From Antilocapra americana (Eukaryota > Chordata > Mammalia > Artiodactyla > Antilocapridae): a stretch of 64,000 nt of DNA. The stretch lies in assembly GCA_007570785.1 (NCBI GenBank), contig ML664163.1, positions 310,001 through 374,000 of the forward strand. Direction: 5' to 3'. Positions within the stretch are counted from its first letter, which is position 1. Each line of letters opens with the position of its first letter. The translations under genes were made by a program, and so were the position numbers. Positions 47,194 through 59,025 of this stretch are shown here, piece after piece. Below the pieces are notes generated by a model that saw nothing but the letters and a program-made list of their open reading frames with translations, was not told the DNA's origin and did not search any database.

Positions 47194-48393
47194 TCCTTAG
47201 AATAAAGAATTAGGTCCTCAGAAGGAATTAGGCATTCAGTTTAAAGATTATAGGAATGATTTCAATCCAGCCCCGATTTACTCATGGCAATCACATGCAG
47301 TCCTGATTGTGGAGGCTCTCTCTGGAAGTTCCTCTGTCTGGAGTGGGGGTGCCCTCCCAACATGGTACTGTCAGCTCCACAGAGTGTGACTTGCCAGGTT
47401 TCTCCCCTCTGTGTGACTTCCTATCCCTATTTTATCTACCTAACTTTTTCAAAGTCTTCCGAAGAGAAGATGTAGTACGATTCAAAATAAATGGTTAAAA
47501 ACATGTTAGTGTCCTAGTTCCATAATTTTCCATGAATGGAGTGAGGGCTAGAGCTTGCTCTCACAGAAGATGTTCCTCTAGAAAGAAAGCAGAGAGTGGA
47601 GAAAGGAGAGTGAGCATGTGTATTTCCTCACATATCTCACAACATCATCCCTAGACTTCAGTATCAAACTGAATCAAGTAATCAAGGTCAGAATTGGTAG
47701 TCTCAGGAACTGTGTTGAGGAGATTGAACTTCAAGGTCTCTGCTTATTAATTCCCACAGGAAGAAGCAAAGTTATGTAATGCCTGACTAATCCTCTGAAA
47801 GTCAATATTATAGACACACGGTTTTAATGAAAAGTATTTGGGTATATTTTTTTACCTTATAAATAAAAGATGCAATTTTTGTATTTGCTGTAAATCTGAT
47901 CTGTTTCTATCAAAAATTGGGCCCTTGTATTTAAAAATCCAATCAGCAGAAAAGGAAATGGCGAGGTAACGATTTTGTGTCATTTGTCAGATCTGCATTT
48001 ACTTTTGGCACAGTTGATGCTAAGAATCTCAGAAGTATTTTTCTTGTCTCTGAGTCTGTCTTCACATCACTGTCTGGTACTGTGTTTTCTGAAACTTTAT
48101 GCATCCTTACAGTAAAATGGAAATACTAATCATCAGCTTTTTGGAATGGAGAGAGAAAGAGAAGGAAAAGATAAGGAGAAATAGCAAATGAAATTTGAAT
48201 TTGAACAGAAGTAATGACATGGAGATGTATCACTAAAATTTTTCAAAACAGATCAGAATATAGCTGATCAGCTAAAATGAAATTTATGATGTAGTAAACA
48301 CAACCTTTACCAGCAGAACTCAAATAATAGGGCCCAGGTTGGCAATAAGGTTAAAAGTTGTTTAATCCAGTCACCCATCCCTGTGCCAGGCAC

Positions 48394-48624
48394 TGTGTGT
48401 GTGTGTGTCTGTTCAGTCATGTCAGTCCTGTCCGCCTCTTTGCAACCCCATGAGCTATCTATCTATCACTCACCGGCTCCTTTGTCCATGAGATTTCCCA
48501 GGCAACAATACAGAAGTGGGTTTCCATTTTCTTCTCCATGGGATCTTCCTGACCCAGGGATCAGACCCACATCTGCTGCATTGACAGGCAGGTTCTTTAC
48601 CACTGAGTCACTTGGGAAGTCCCA
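48394..48624 (-). mobile_element. Bov-tA SINE with short internal insertions
   Basis: A GT repeat leads into 'ctgttcagtcatgtcagtcc', then 'gagctatctatctatcactc' (a small CTAT expansion not in the consensus), ending 'gagtcacttgggaagtccc'. Confidence 0.9.
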
Positions 48625-48691
48625 GACAACTGGAGACCATTTTATGCCTTAACAGGGTAAAATTTTTCTCATGAAAGAAAAATTACTACTT

Positions 48692-49887
48692 GAACCGTGA
48701 ACTTCCAGAGGTTAAAGGCAGAGGAACCAGAGATCAAATTGCCAACATCTGCTGGATCATCGAAAAAGCAAGAGAGTTCCAGAAAAACATCTACTTCTGC
48801 TTTATTGACTATGCCAAAGCCTTTGACTGTGTGGATCACTATAAACTGTGGAAAATTCTGAAAGAGATGGGCATACCAGACCATCTGACCTGCCTCTTGA
48901 GAAACCTGTATGCAGGTCAGGAAGCAATAGTTAGAACTGGACATGGAACAACAGACTGCTTCCAAACAGGAAAAAGAGTACGTCAAGGCTGTATATTGTC
49001 ACCCTGCTTATTTAACTTATACGCAGAGTACATCATGAGAAATGCTGGGTTGGAAGAAGCACAGCTGGAATCAAGATTGCCAGGAGAAATATCAATAACC
49101 TCAGATATGCAGATGACACCACCCTTATGGCAGAAAGTGAAGAGTAACTAAAAAGCCTCTTGATGAAAGTGAAAGAGGAGAGTGAAAACGTTGGCTTAAA
49201 ACTCAACATTCAGAAAACTAAGATCATGGCATCTGGTCCCATTACTTTCATGGCAGAGAGATGAGAAACAGTGGAAACAGTGGCTGACTTTAATTTGAGG
49301 GGTCCCAAAATCACTGCAGATGGTGATTGCAGCCATGAAATTAAAAGACACTTACTCCTTGGAAGGAAAGTTATGACCAACCTAGACAGCATATTGAAAA
49401 GCAGAGACATTACTTTGCAAACGAAGGTCTGTCTAGTCAAGGCTATGGTTTTTCCAGTGGGCATGTATGGATGTGAGAGTTGGACTGTAAAGAAAGCTGA
49501 GCACTAAAGAATTGATGCTTTTGAACTGTGGTGTTGGGAAAGAATCTTGAGAGTCCCTTGGACTGTAAGGAGATCCAATCAGTCCAACCTAAAGGAGATC
49601 AGTCTTGAGTGTTCATTGGAAGGACTGATGTTGAAGCTGAAACTCCAAAACTTTGGCCAACTGATGCGAAGCGTTGACTCATTGGAAAAGATCCTGATGT
49701 TGGGAAGGATTAGGGGCAGGAGGAGAAGGGGATGACAGAGGATGAGATGGCTGGATGGCATCACCAACTCGATGCTCATGAGTTTGGTAAACTCCGGGAG
49801 TTGGTGATGGACAGGGAGGTCTGGCATCTGTGATTCATGTCCACAAAGATTCGGACATAACTGAACAACTGAACTGAACTGAACTGA
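48692..49887 (+). mobile_element. BovB LINE, 5'-truncated RT segment
   Basis: 'ccgtgaacttccagaggtta' then 'RGTRDQIANICWIIEKAREF', 'FIDYAKAFDCVDH' (palm motif A) and 'QGCILSPCLFNLYAEY' in one frame at 48690-49151. A frameshift falls just before the YADD region, and broken C-terminal frames run to the terminal 'gaactgaactgaactga'. A short deletion follows 'cttccaga' compared with other BovB copies as I remember them. Sense to MORC1. Confidence 0.95.
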
Positions 49888-51700
49888 GGCAGCCATGAAT
49901 CTTTGCACAACTATATTAGAAAATACATTTTTATATTAATGTCAAATCTGTTTCTCATGTGTTCTTTTATTCATTCATCAGTGCCAGGCACAGAATGTTA
50001 CAGAACCGATAAATCAGATGTGGTCCATCCTCTCTGGGATTTTTCAGTTTAGTAGTGCTAACACAGTTTGACAGTTAGAAATGGGATTGGTGCCCAAGAG
50101 AAAAGAATGAGTGTGTAGGAGCCAGCGATCAGGAGCTCATGGTGTAGAAGCCAGGGAAGGCCTCCCTGAGAATGAGATACTTCCTGAAGGATGAGAAGGA
50201 GTTAGCAAGGCTAACATTCTTTTTTCCTCTTGGGGCAGGAAGGATAGGCCTAAAGCCTTTTCAAATGACAGCCCTTCAGGTGTCTGAAGTATTTTGCCTC
50301 TCTTTTTTTCTTACTTTACCCCAACACTTCCAAGTTCTGTTGTTACTCTTTCTTTGACAAGGCATTAAATATATTCACCATTTTAACATTATTCTTTATA
50401 AAGTGTATCACCTAGAAGCAAAAATTTCTATTGCAATCTTGTGCAAAATGGGATAATAATTTCTTTAAGTTGTAATTCTGCTGCTGTAGCCTAATATGTT
50501 CATTTCAGTAAGCACATTATTGACCCTCAGTCTTTACTAACAGTTAAAATCTTTAATAAAATGTTTAATGTGTGTTAAGTCATATATTTTTTGTGCACTT
50601 CCAGTAAGTTGTTTTTGGACACTAGAGTAGAATCTTACACTTATCCCTACTAAATGTTATCACTTTATTAGGCCTCAGTTTTTCATATGAAAAAATAGGC
50701 GATTTTTGGGAATCTGATGTTGACTTTTACCTAATGTGCTGTTTTTTCTGGTATGTTAGGTTTGGCCAGTGTTTTCTCTATGAATTTTATTTAAATCCTG
50801 CTGCACAGGATACAGAAAGCAAGCACTTGGCCTTCTACTGATGACCTCCAGTGAGGTAGAAATGGGACACTGGCTGAGGACAGTTAGCCATATTCTCAGT
50901 TTCTCAGTCTGTATAATTTTGAAAGTAAGGGATGATATTTTTAAATGGGTAATCCTTTTAAAAACAGATAATTCTTTATGTGTTAGCTTGGGCTGCAGTA
51001 GCTGACACTGACAGCAGCAACGGTAGAACTCTATACCACTAGAAAAATTGCATTGGCCGAAAGCTTTATATGAGAGGAACTGGAGATAAAATATCAAAAA
51101 ACAGTATATACATTTTTGCTTGATTTTTATTGCATAAATACATATTCTCTTTAAAATTGTTACTTTGTTCCAATTAGCAGAAAATAGCAGGATGGTTCAG
51201 GAGTTCAATAGATTGACTTCTGGTTTTTAAAATACATCACATTCTTGGATTTTTATCCATTTATACTGCTTTCACCTGATAATTGAAATTATCACCATTG
51301 ACAGCACTTAACGCTTCTTTTTCTTTCTGGCTGTACTTGTATTATTATCAGGATAATGATATTTTTAACATCTACAAGGAAATTGCTTGTTAAAATATCT
51401 CAGAAGATCTCACCTATATTGCAAATAAAATATGAAAAAGCCAGCCCTTCTTTTGTCTAGAATTAAATACACTTTGAATCTTACAGTTTGATTTTTCCCT
51501 GCCATACAAGAAGCAAGGCCTCAACACTCTTCATTAGTCTGCATGTGTGTACTTTAGAAAAAAGAATAAGTTGTATCTCATGACTCAATTTAAGACAGTG
51601 AAATCAGAATTAAACAATTTAACTTAAGTTATGTTAACAAGACAACAAAGAATCTTTAGACTTTTGAGACCATTAAATCACGGTGCTTTCTGTATGTTTA

Positions 51701-52368
51701 AGAAAACTAAGATCATGGCAACCAGTCCCATCACTTCATGGCAAATAAACAGGGAAACAGTGGGTGACTTTATTTCTTTGGGCGCCAAAATCACTGCTGA
51801 TGGTGTTTACAGCCATGAAATTAAAAGATGCTTACTCCTTGGAAGGAAAGTTATGACCAACCTAGACAGCATATTAAAAAGCAGAGACATTACTTTGCCA
51901 ACCAAGGTCCTCCTAGTCAAGGCTATGATTTTTCCAGTGGTCATCTATGGATGTGAGAGTTGAACTGTAAAGAAAGCTGAGCACCAAAGAATGGATGCTT
52001 TTGAACTGTGGTGTTGGAGAAGACTCTTGAGAGTCCCTTGGACTGCAAGGAGATCTAACCAGTCCATCCTAAAGGAGATCAGTCCTGGGTGTTCATTGGA
52101 AGGACTGATGTTGAAGCTGAAACTCCAATACTTTGGCCACCTGATGCAAAGAGCTGACTCATTGGAAAAGACCCTGATGCTGGGAAACATTGAGGGCAAG
52201 AGGAGAAGGGGACGACAGAGGATGAGATGGTTGGATGGCATTACCACCTCAATGGAGATGAGTTTGGGTAAACTCTGGGAGTTAGTGATGGACAGAGAGG
52301 CCTAGAGTGCTGTGGTTCATGAGGTTGCAAAGAGTCAGACACAACTGAGCAACTGAATTGAACTGAAG
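51701..52368 (+). mobile_element. BovB LINE, short 3' RT segment
   Basis: From 'agaaaactaagatcatggca' to 'aactgaattgaactgaa'. Frames at 51631-51963 and 51991-52305 hold 'GRKVMTNLDSILKSRDITLP' and '[20 protein letters not shown]', separated by a single stop at 51961-51963. This is the least decayed RT C-terminus here. Sense to MORC1. Confidence 0.95.
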
Positions 52369-52982
52369 GTAAAGAGAATCTTGGTAGAAAGAAAAATTAT
52401 GCTAACCTAGGTGTTGGGGAGACTTAGGTAGCTGACTAGGCTATTGCCCATGATAACACAGTATATTTTATGAATATATTTATATTATTATGTCTAGTTT
52501 TGATTTCCATTCTTTAGAAAAAATAGGGGAAAAGTAGTGCATATATAGAAAAGCTATGAACATTACTAAATAAAAAATAACCAAAAAAGGGAAAGTGAAA
52601 TTGTGTCGTTACAAGGAAGAACTCATTAGAAACCTAACTTTCCTTAAGTTTGTTTTTGAAGATGTCATCATAAGGCTTCCTCCCATCTTCCTGCACAGAT
52701 GGTGTGGTTCTGAACTGGGAGGAGTCACGAAGCCTAGGGGACCTTAGAGTGTGACTTGGACTCCTTGAATCCCTGGCTACTGATGATTGTCTAAGATGGC
52801 ATTATGTTTTGTATGTATATGTGCTGCATTTTTTCAAATATAGAGATATAGTTGTGAGTAGTAAGACATAAAATCACATAAAAATATGACTGAATTCATG
52901 ACTTATTTATTTATTTTGTCATCATGTATTTTCTCAAGTCGGGATGGGATGGTGGTGGTTCTAAAATCATTTTTTTCAGCTT

Positions 52983-53600
52983 AAGGTGATCCTTGTGGGA
53001 AGTGGCTACTATGAAATGAAAGAAAATGATGCTCCATTGTCAGGTGAAGTCATTGTGTTACTGCAAAGTTGGACCAACTCTGAAGATTCCTGGAGTTTTG
53101 CTGTGGAGCCTGCTGTATGCAGCTGCCACTTACTTGTACCATTGACTGTACTGTACTGGGAGATGGACACAACCACCTCAACCACATCCAGGAGCCAAGA
53201 GAAAGAAGGGAACTGGAAACACCTTTACCACTGCTGAAGACATCTCGCCTAATTTTCCTTCAATTCAAATCAAGTCCTTTGGGAAGTGATCATATAGGGC
53301 CTCTCTCATCTCACATACACCATGCACTCTCTAAGCCATCATGGCAGTTCTTCCTGATAAGTGGCAGTTGGCCTCAGGAGTGTATAGGCATCACTACCAG
53401 CTGATTGGAGATGGCATGTCACTTGAAACCAGTTTCCTATCCCTAACCCAGAGATGCTATCGAGGCCATAAATGATAAATGATCACACAAGAAATCAGCT
53501 TAGCAAGGGTCTCATATCTGGCTTGGCTAAGAATTACAAAGATAAGGACGAACAGGACAGTATTCACCAGAGGAGAAAGTGTGATCTACAGTCCTCCAAG
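52983..53600 (+). other. Unassigned sequence with open frames and non-AT-rich composition
   Basis: Follows a T-rich tract and 'tttttttcag' at about 52970-52979. One frame stays open from 52983 to a stop at 53235-53237 and reads 'VILVGSGYYEMKENDAPLSG' onward. A second overlapping frame runs from 53117 to 53404. I do not recognise either product. The base composition is higher in C and G than the neighbouring intron, and no ruminant repeat pattern is visible. It is not a MORC1 exon: joining it to the exon ending at 45111 gives an immediate stop. It could be a decayed processed pseudogene or an old LTR/DNA element. Confidence 0.3.
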
Positions 53601-53884
53601 AATGGATGTGTAATTTCTATTTGAGATCTTTAAAGTTCAGTTCAGTCACTCAGTCATGTCCGACTCTTGCAACCCCATGGACTGCAGTACCCCAGGCTTC
53701 CCCGTCCATCACAAATTCCTGGAGCTTACCCAAACTCATGTCCGTTGAGTTGGTGATGCCATACACCCACCTCATCCTCTGTTGTCTCCTTCTCCTTCCA
53801 CCTTTGATCAGCATCAAGATCTGTTCCAGTGAGTCAGTTCTTCACATCAAGTGGCCAAGGTATTGGAGTTTCAGCTTCAGCATC

Positions 53885-54686
53885 ACTCCCCAGATTGGTA
53901 GGTGCCCAATATGCTATTGTAGGAGAGTGGAGAAATAATTCCAGAAAGAATGAAGATATGGAGCCAAAGCAAAAACAACACCCAGTTGTGGATGTGACTG
54001 GTTTTGAAAATAAAGTCTGATGCTGTGAAGAGCAATATTGCATAGGAACCTGGAATGTTAGGTTCATGAATCAAGGAAAATTGGAAGTGGTCAAACAAGA
54101 GATGGCAAGAGTGAACATTGACATTTTAGGAATCAGTGAGCTAAAATGGACTGGAATGGGTGAATTTAACTCAGATGACCATTATATCTTGCCCAAGATA
54201 TAAGAAATGGAATAGCCATCATAGTCAGCAAAGGAGTCCAAAATGCAGTACTTGGATGCACAATAAAATGATAGAATGATCTCTGTTGCTTTCCAAGGCA
54301 AACCATTCAGTATCACAGTAATCCAAGTCTGTGCCCTGACCAGTAATGCTGAAGAAGCTGAACGGTTCTATGAAGACTTACAAGACCCTCTAGAACTAAC
54401 ACCGTCCAAAAATGTCCTTTTCATTATAGGGGACTGGAATTCAAAAGTAGGAAGTCAAGAAACACTTGGAATAACAGGCAAATTTGGCCTTGGCATACAG
54501 AATGAAGCAGGGAAAAAGCTAATAGAATTTTGCCAAGAGAACATACTGGTCATAGCAAACACCCTCTTCCAATAACACAGGAGAAGACTCTACACATGGA
54601 CATCACCAGATGGTCAATACTAGAATCATATTTATTATATTCTTTACAGTCAAAGATAGAGAAGCTCTATACAGTCAGCAAAAACA
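53885..54686 (+). pseudogene. BovB endonuclease remnant (inverted part)
   Basis: The frame at 54276-54575 reads 'FQGKPFSITVIQVCA', 'FIIGDWNSKVGSQETLG' and 'EFCQENILVIANTLFQ', the N-terminal two thirds of the APE-like endonuclease. The 'GDWN' motif is retained. Later frames are broken ('tagaatcatatttattat' replaces the usual 'IDYIL' codons), and the reading ends at the nested insertion. Confidence 0.88.
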
Positions 54687-54698
54687 AGACCAGGACCT

Positions 54699-55149
54699 AT
54701 TCAGTTCGATTCAGTCACTCAGTTGTGTCCAACTCTTTGCGACCCCATGGACCACAGCACAACAGGCCTCCCTATCCATCACCAACTCCTGGAGTTTACC
54801 CAGACTCATGTCCATTGAGTCGGTGATGCTGTCCAACCATCTCATGCTCTGTCATCCCCTTCTCCTCCTGCCCTCAGTCTTTCCCAGCATAAGGGTCTTT
54901 TCCAATGAGTCAGCCCTTTGCATGAGGTGGCCAAAGTATTGGAGTTTCAGCTTCAACATCAGTCCTTCCAATGAACCCCCAGGACTGATCTTTAGGATGG
55001 ACTGGTTGGATCTCCTTGCAGTCCAAGGGACTCTCAAGAGTCTTCTCCAACACCACAGTTCAAAAGCATCAATTCTTTGGCACTCAGCTTTCTTTATAGT
55101 CCAACTCTCATATCCATACATGACTGCTGGGAAAACCATAGCCTTGACT
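54699..55149 (-). mobile_element. BovB 3' fragment nested in a BovB, with 12-base target-site duplication
   Basis: Antisense BovB from 'attcagttcgattcagtcac' to 'catagccttgact'. Direct repeats 'agaccaggacct' (54687-54698) and 'agaccgggacct' (55150-55161) differ at one base. Removing the fragment and one repeat restores a continuous endonuclease sequence ('aaaacaagacc...' to 'ttactgtggctcagatca'). The open antisense frame at 54610-55203 crosses both elements and is not a gene. Confidence 0.92.
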
Positions 55150-55871
55150 AGACCGGGACCTTACTGTGGCTCAGATCATGAGATCTTTAAAAGTAGAACA
55201 TAAATATCTATTTAGATACAGAACTATCTGAAGGCAGGGACCTCGTTTAAATACCATTGCCATCTTCAGATTTTCTTGATGGTCTGTTTTCATAAACTAT
55301 TTCAGGTTTTATTGGGAATATCAAACTTTGCTTTGGTAGTTTATTACTGTATTTTATTACTTCTCTACTTGGTAGATTGATTACCTGGATGTTGTTGTAC
55401 ATTCTATGGATACATATGAAAAGGACCTCTAGAAGGCTATTAGATTTCTTCCCCTTTTAATAGGCAAAATCTATGTGAACTGCTCTTCTAGTTACTGGTT
55501 TTTGACAATTTTTTAGTAAGTTATTGCAGTAGGTCCAATTATTTTTCCTGAAAAATTAATCAGATTAATTTAAACTTCAGGAATCTTCTGAATACAGTAC
55601 TCCATACCTAGCTAGCAGTAAATTAGATTTTCACAGCTTGTTTCAGATACTTATTCCAGAAATTCACATTTTAATTCTCTATGTGCATTAAACCCTGATT
55701 ATTCCATTAGTTTAACAAGCTTGTTGATTATTCAAACAAAAGTCTCAAAATATGTACTCTTTTGTTTCCTGTTCGCAAAAGTAAAATGGATTTTAAAATG
55801 AGAATACCTTGAAGATATTAATATAATTATGAAATTAATAATTTGAGCATTATCTACATAGCATTCTCCAT

Positions 55872-56079
55872 GAGTATTAGTCACTCAGTCCTGTTTGACT
55901 CTTTGTGACCCCCATGGACTGTAGCTTGCCAGGTTCCTCTGTCCATGGGATTTTCCAGGCAGAAATACTAGAGTGGGTTTCCATTCTCTTCTCCAGGGGA
56001 TCTTCCTGACCCATGGATCAAACCTAGGTCTCCTACATTGCGGGCAGATTCTTTACCACCTGAACCACAAGGGAAATAA
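55872..56079 (-). mobile_element. Bov-tA SINE with target-site duplication
   Basis: 'gagtattagtcactcagtcc' to 'ctgaaccacaagggaaataa'. Direct repeats 'cattctccat' lie at 55862-55871 and 56080-56089. Confidence 0.93.
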
Positions 56080-56094
56080 CATTCTCCATAGGTG

Positions 56095-56104
56095 GGGGGG
56101 GGGG
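56095..56104. repeat. Poly-G tract
   Basis: A run of about ten G directly after the repeated SINE target site ('ggtgggggggggggaat'). Possibly length-variable. Confidence 0.8.
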
Positions 56105-56211
56105 AATATTTGAGACATAATTTTTTGTTCCTAATTGACTTCTGAATCAAAGAGAAATTTTTAAAACTTCTTTAATGCACATTAAGAAAATATGGCTTAT
56201 TAAAACCTTTT

Positions 56212-56427
56212 GAGCTTCCCTGGTGGCTCAGATGGTAAAGAATCTGCCTGTAATGCAGGAGACCCAGCTTCTATCCCTGGCTTAGGAAGACCCACTGGAG
56301 AAGGGAATGGCAACCCACTCCAATATTCTTGCCTGGAGAATTCCATGGACAGAGGAGTCTGGTGGGCTACAGGCTATGGGTCACAAAGAGTTGGACATAA
56401 GCTAACAACTAATACTTTCACTTTCAT
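56212..56427 (+). mobile_element. Bov-tA SINE
   Basis: 'gagcttccctggtggctcag' to 'gttggacataagctaacaac', followed by the 'ctttcactttc' type tail. Close to consensus. Confidence 0.95.
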
Positions 56428-56507
56428 ATGTTAAGGCCTATCTAATTTAATGAATTTTATTAGTCATTTTACTCTTTCTTGCCAGACTAGGATAGACAAT
56501 ACTTTTT

Positions 56508-57905
56508 TCCAGGTTTCTTGCGGTATAATTGACAAAAAAATATATATATACTTAAAGTGAACAACATGATGATTCACTGTACATATACATTGTGAAATAT
56601 TTACCATGGTCAAGTTAATTAAAACATCTTATCACCCAGTTACCATGTTGCTTATGTAGGTGTGAGAATGCTTCAGATTTACTCTCTTAGCACATTAAAG
56701 TATACAATACAGTTTAATTTACTATAGTCACCATGCTGTTCATTAGCTCCTCAGAACTTATTGAGTTTATAACTGAAAGCTTGTACCCTTTGACCAACAT
56801 CTTCCCATTATCTCTGGCCCCCAGTTGCCAGCAACCATGATTCTACTTTCTGTTTTTATGAATTCAACTTTAGTATTATTGGATTCCACATATAAATCAT
56901 ATTATATGTTTCTCTGTCTGGCTTATTTCACTTAGTATAATGCCGTACAGTTTCATTCTTAAAACAAATGGAGAATCTTCAACTCTTTTATGGCTAAATA
57001 ATATTCTACTCTGTCCTCCCTCTCTCTCACATACACACACATACACGCATATTTTCTTCAACCTTCCATCCATCATTGGACTCTCAGGTTGCTTCCATAT
57101 TTCCATATCTTGCCTATACTGACTGACGTTGCAGTGAAGATGGGAGTACAGATATCTCTTCAACATACTGTTTTCATTTTCTTCAGATATGTACCCAGAA
57201 GTGAGTTTCTGGATCATGTAATAGCTACATTTTTAATTTTTGAGGTAACTCCACACTGTTTTCCATAATGGTTATACTAGTTTACATTCCCACCAACAGT
57301 GTACAAGGGTTCCTTTTTCTCCACATCCTCAACAACACTATCACTTCTCTTTTTGACAATAGCCATCCTAATAGGTGTGAAGTCATAAGTTACTGTGATT
57401 TCGATTTGCTTTCCCTGATTATTAGTGATGTTGAACACCTTTTCATGTACCTGTTTGCCATTTGTGTCTTTTTTGGAAAACTGTTCAGGTCTTCAGACCA
57501 TTCTTCAATAAGAGGATTTTTTTTTTTTTGCTATTCAATTTTTTGAGTTATTTATATATATCATACATTAATACCTTATCATATAAATTATTTGCAGATA
57601 TTTTCTCCCTTTATGTATGTTGCCTTTTTTTTTTGGAGTGTTTCCTTTGCTATACAAAAGCTTTGTAGTTTGATATACTTCCACTCGTTTTTGTTGTTGT
57701 TGTCATTCTGCTATGCTTTTAGTGTTATATCAAAAACAACAACGACAACAAAATTTATTGCCCAGACCAATGTTAAGGAGCTTTTTGTAAGCTTTCTTCT
57801 AGGAACTTGATGGCTTCAGGTCTTACCTTTAAATCATTTGGGTTAATGTTTACGGTGTGAAATAGGGTCCAGCTTCATTCTTTTGTTTGTACATCCAATT
57901 TTCCC
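56508..57905 (-). mobile_element. Old mammalian L1, 3' UTR and ORF2 C-terminal part
   Basis: 'ttgcggtataattgacaaaa', 'ccagttgccagcaaccatga', 'ctgtctggcttatttcactt', 'actccacactgttttccata', 'cccaccaacagtgtacaagg' and 'gctatacaaaagctttgtag' follow the 3' part of an old L1 in antisense. A small inverted repeat of TTG/CAA units sits at 57687-57753. Confidence 0.88.
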
Positions 57906-57923
57906 ACCATTTATCAAGAAGAC

Positions 57924-58053
57924 TGTATGTGTATGTATTCGTTGCTCAGTTGTGTCTGACTCTTTGTGACTACATGGACTGTAGCCCACCAGGCTCCTTT
58001 GTCCATGAGATTCTCCAGGCAGGAATACTGGAGTGGGTTGCCATTCCCTTCTC
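57924..58053 (-). mobile_element. Bov-tA SINE, truncated, nested in L1
   Basis: 'gtatgtattcgttgctcagt' to 'ggttgccattcccttctc'. The L1 sequence on the right resumes at a different part of ORF2. Confidence 0.93.
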
Positions 58054-58580
58054 TATTTATTGAGGATTTTAACATCTATGTTCACCAGTGATTCTAGCCT
58101 GTATTTTTATTTCCTTATAAAGCCCTTATCTGGTTTTGGAATCGGAGTAATTCAGATGTCATAAAAAGAGTTTGGAAATTTTCTTCCTTTAAAGAAGAAA
58201 AATTTTTCTGGAATAGTTTTTGGAAGAGATTGATAGGCATTATTATTTTTATTATTATTATTATGTTTGGTAAAACTCACCACTGATGCCATCTGGTCCT
58301 GGGTTTTTCTTTGTTGGAAGATTTTTAATGACTGATTTATTATCTTTACTCACTCTTGGTCTGTTCATATTTTCTATTTCCTCTTGATTTGGTCTTGGTA
58401 AGTTGTATGTTTCTAGGAATTTACCTATTTCTTCTGTTATATAATTTGTTGGAATATAATTTTTCATTGTAGTGTCTTAAGATCCTTTGTATTTCTGTGG
58501 TATCCACAGTAATGTCTCATTTTTCATTTCTGATCTTATTTATTTGAATATTCACTGTAATTCTTATCTAGTCTAATTAG
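58054..58580 (-). mobile_element. Old L1 ORF2 middle part
   Basis: Antisense ORF2. The minus-strand frame at 58261-58467 contains 'NLPTKKNPGPDGISGEFYQT', the conserved N-terminal RT block of L1 ORF2p. Several frameshifts are present. Confidence 0.9.
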
Positions 58581-58784
58581 GTGCTGATCTCTCAGTCATG
58601 TCCAACTCTTTGTTACCCCATGAGTTGTAGCCTGCCAGGCTCCTCTGTAGATGGGATTGTCTAGGCAAGAATACTGGAGTGGGTTGCCATTTCCTTCTCC
58701 AGAGGATCTTCCTGACCCAGGGATCAAAGCCAGGTCTCCTGCATTGCAGGCAGACTCTACCATCTGAGCCACCAGGGAAACTCA
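58581..58784 (-). mobile_element. Bov-tA SINE nested in L1, with target-site duplication
   Basis: 'gtgctgatctctcagtcatg' to 'tgagccaccagggaaactca'. Imperfect direct repeats 'agtctaattag' (58570-58580) and 'agtcttattaag' (from 58785). Confidence 0.93.
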
Positions 58785-59025
58785 AGTCTTATTAAGGGTT
58801 TTACAATATTGTTTATCTTTTCAAAAAAGAGGCTCTTAGTTGGATTAATCATTTCTATTGTTTTTTTCTGTTCTCTATTTCATTTATTTCTTCTCTGATC
58901 TTCGCCATTTTTTCCTTCTGCTAATTTGGGACTTAGTTCTTCTTTTTCTAGTTCATTGAGGTATTTAATTTAATGTTATTTGTTATGTCATTCTTGTCTG
59001 TTTCTTAATAGAAATGTTTATCACT
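58785..59025 (-). mobile_element. Old L1 ORF2 N-terminal-ward part
   Basis: 'ttgtttatcttttcaaaaaa', 'gaggctcttagttggattaa' and 'agttcttctttttctagttc' continue the L1 in the 5' direction. Confidence 0.8.

Larger units (their letters stand above)
53635..55178 (-). mobile_element. 5'-inverted (twin-primed) BovB LINE with nested BovB and 13-base target-site duplication
   Basis: Left part (53635-53884) is antisense BovB 3' end, from 'gttcagttcagtcactcagt' to 'tggagtttcagcttcagcat'. From about 53885 the sequence switches to sense BovB 5' region and endonuclease, starting 'ccccagattggtaggtgccc' and ending at 'ctgtggctcagatca' (about 55178). A separate BovB fragment interrupts it at 54699-55149. The perfect 13-base repeat 'tgagatctttaaa' lies at 53622-53634 and 55179-55191 and proves that both opposed parts entered as one insertion. 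Confidence 0.9.

Noticed and set aside
52983..53237. In-frame MORC1 alternative exon
   Set aside because: Joining to the A left at 45111 gives ACT followed by TAA, so it cannot continue the protein.
54610..55203. 197-codon plus-strand open frame
   Set aside because: It crosses the nested BovB insertion in antisense and joins two unrelated repeats.
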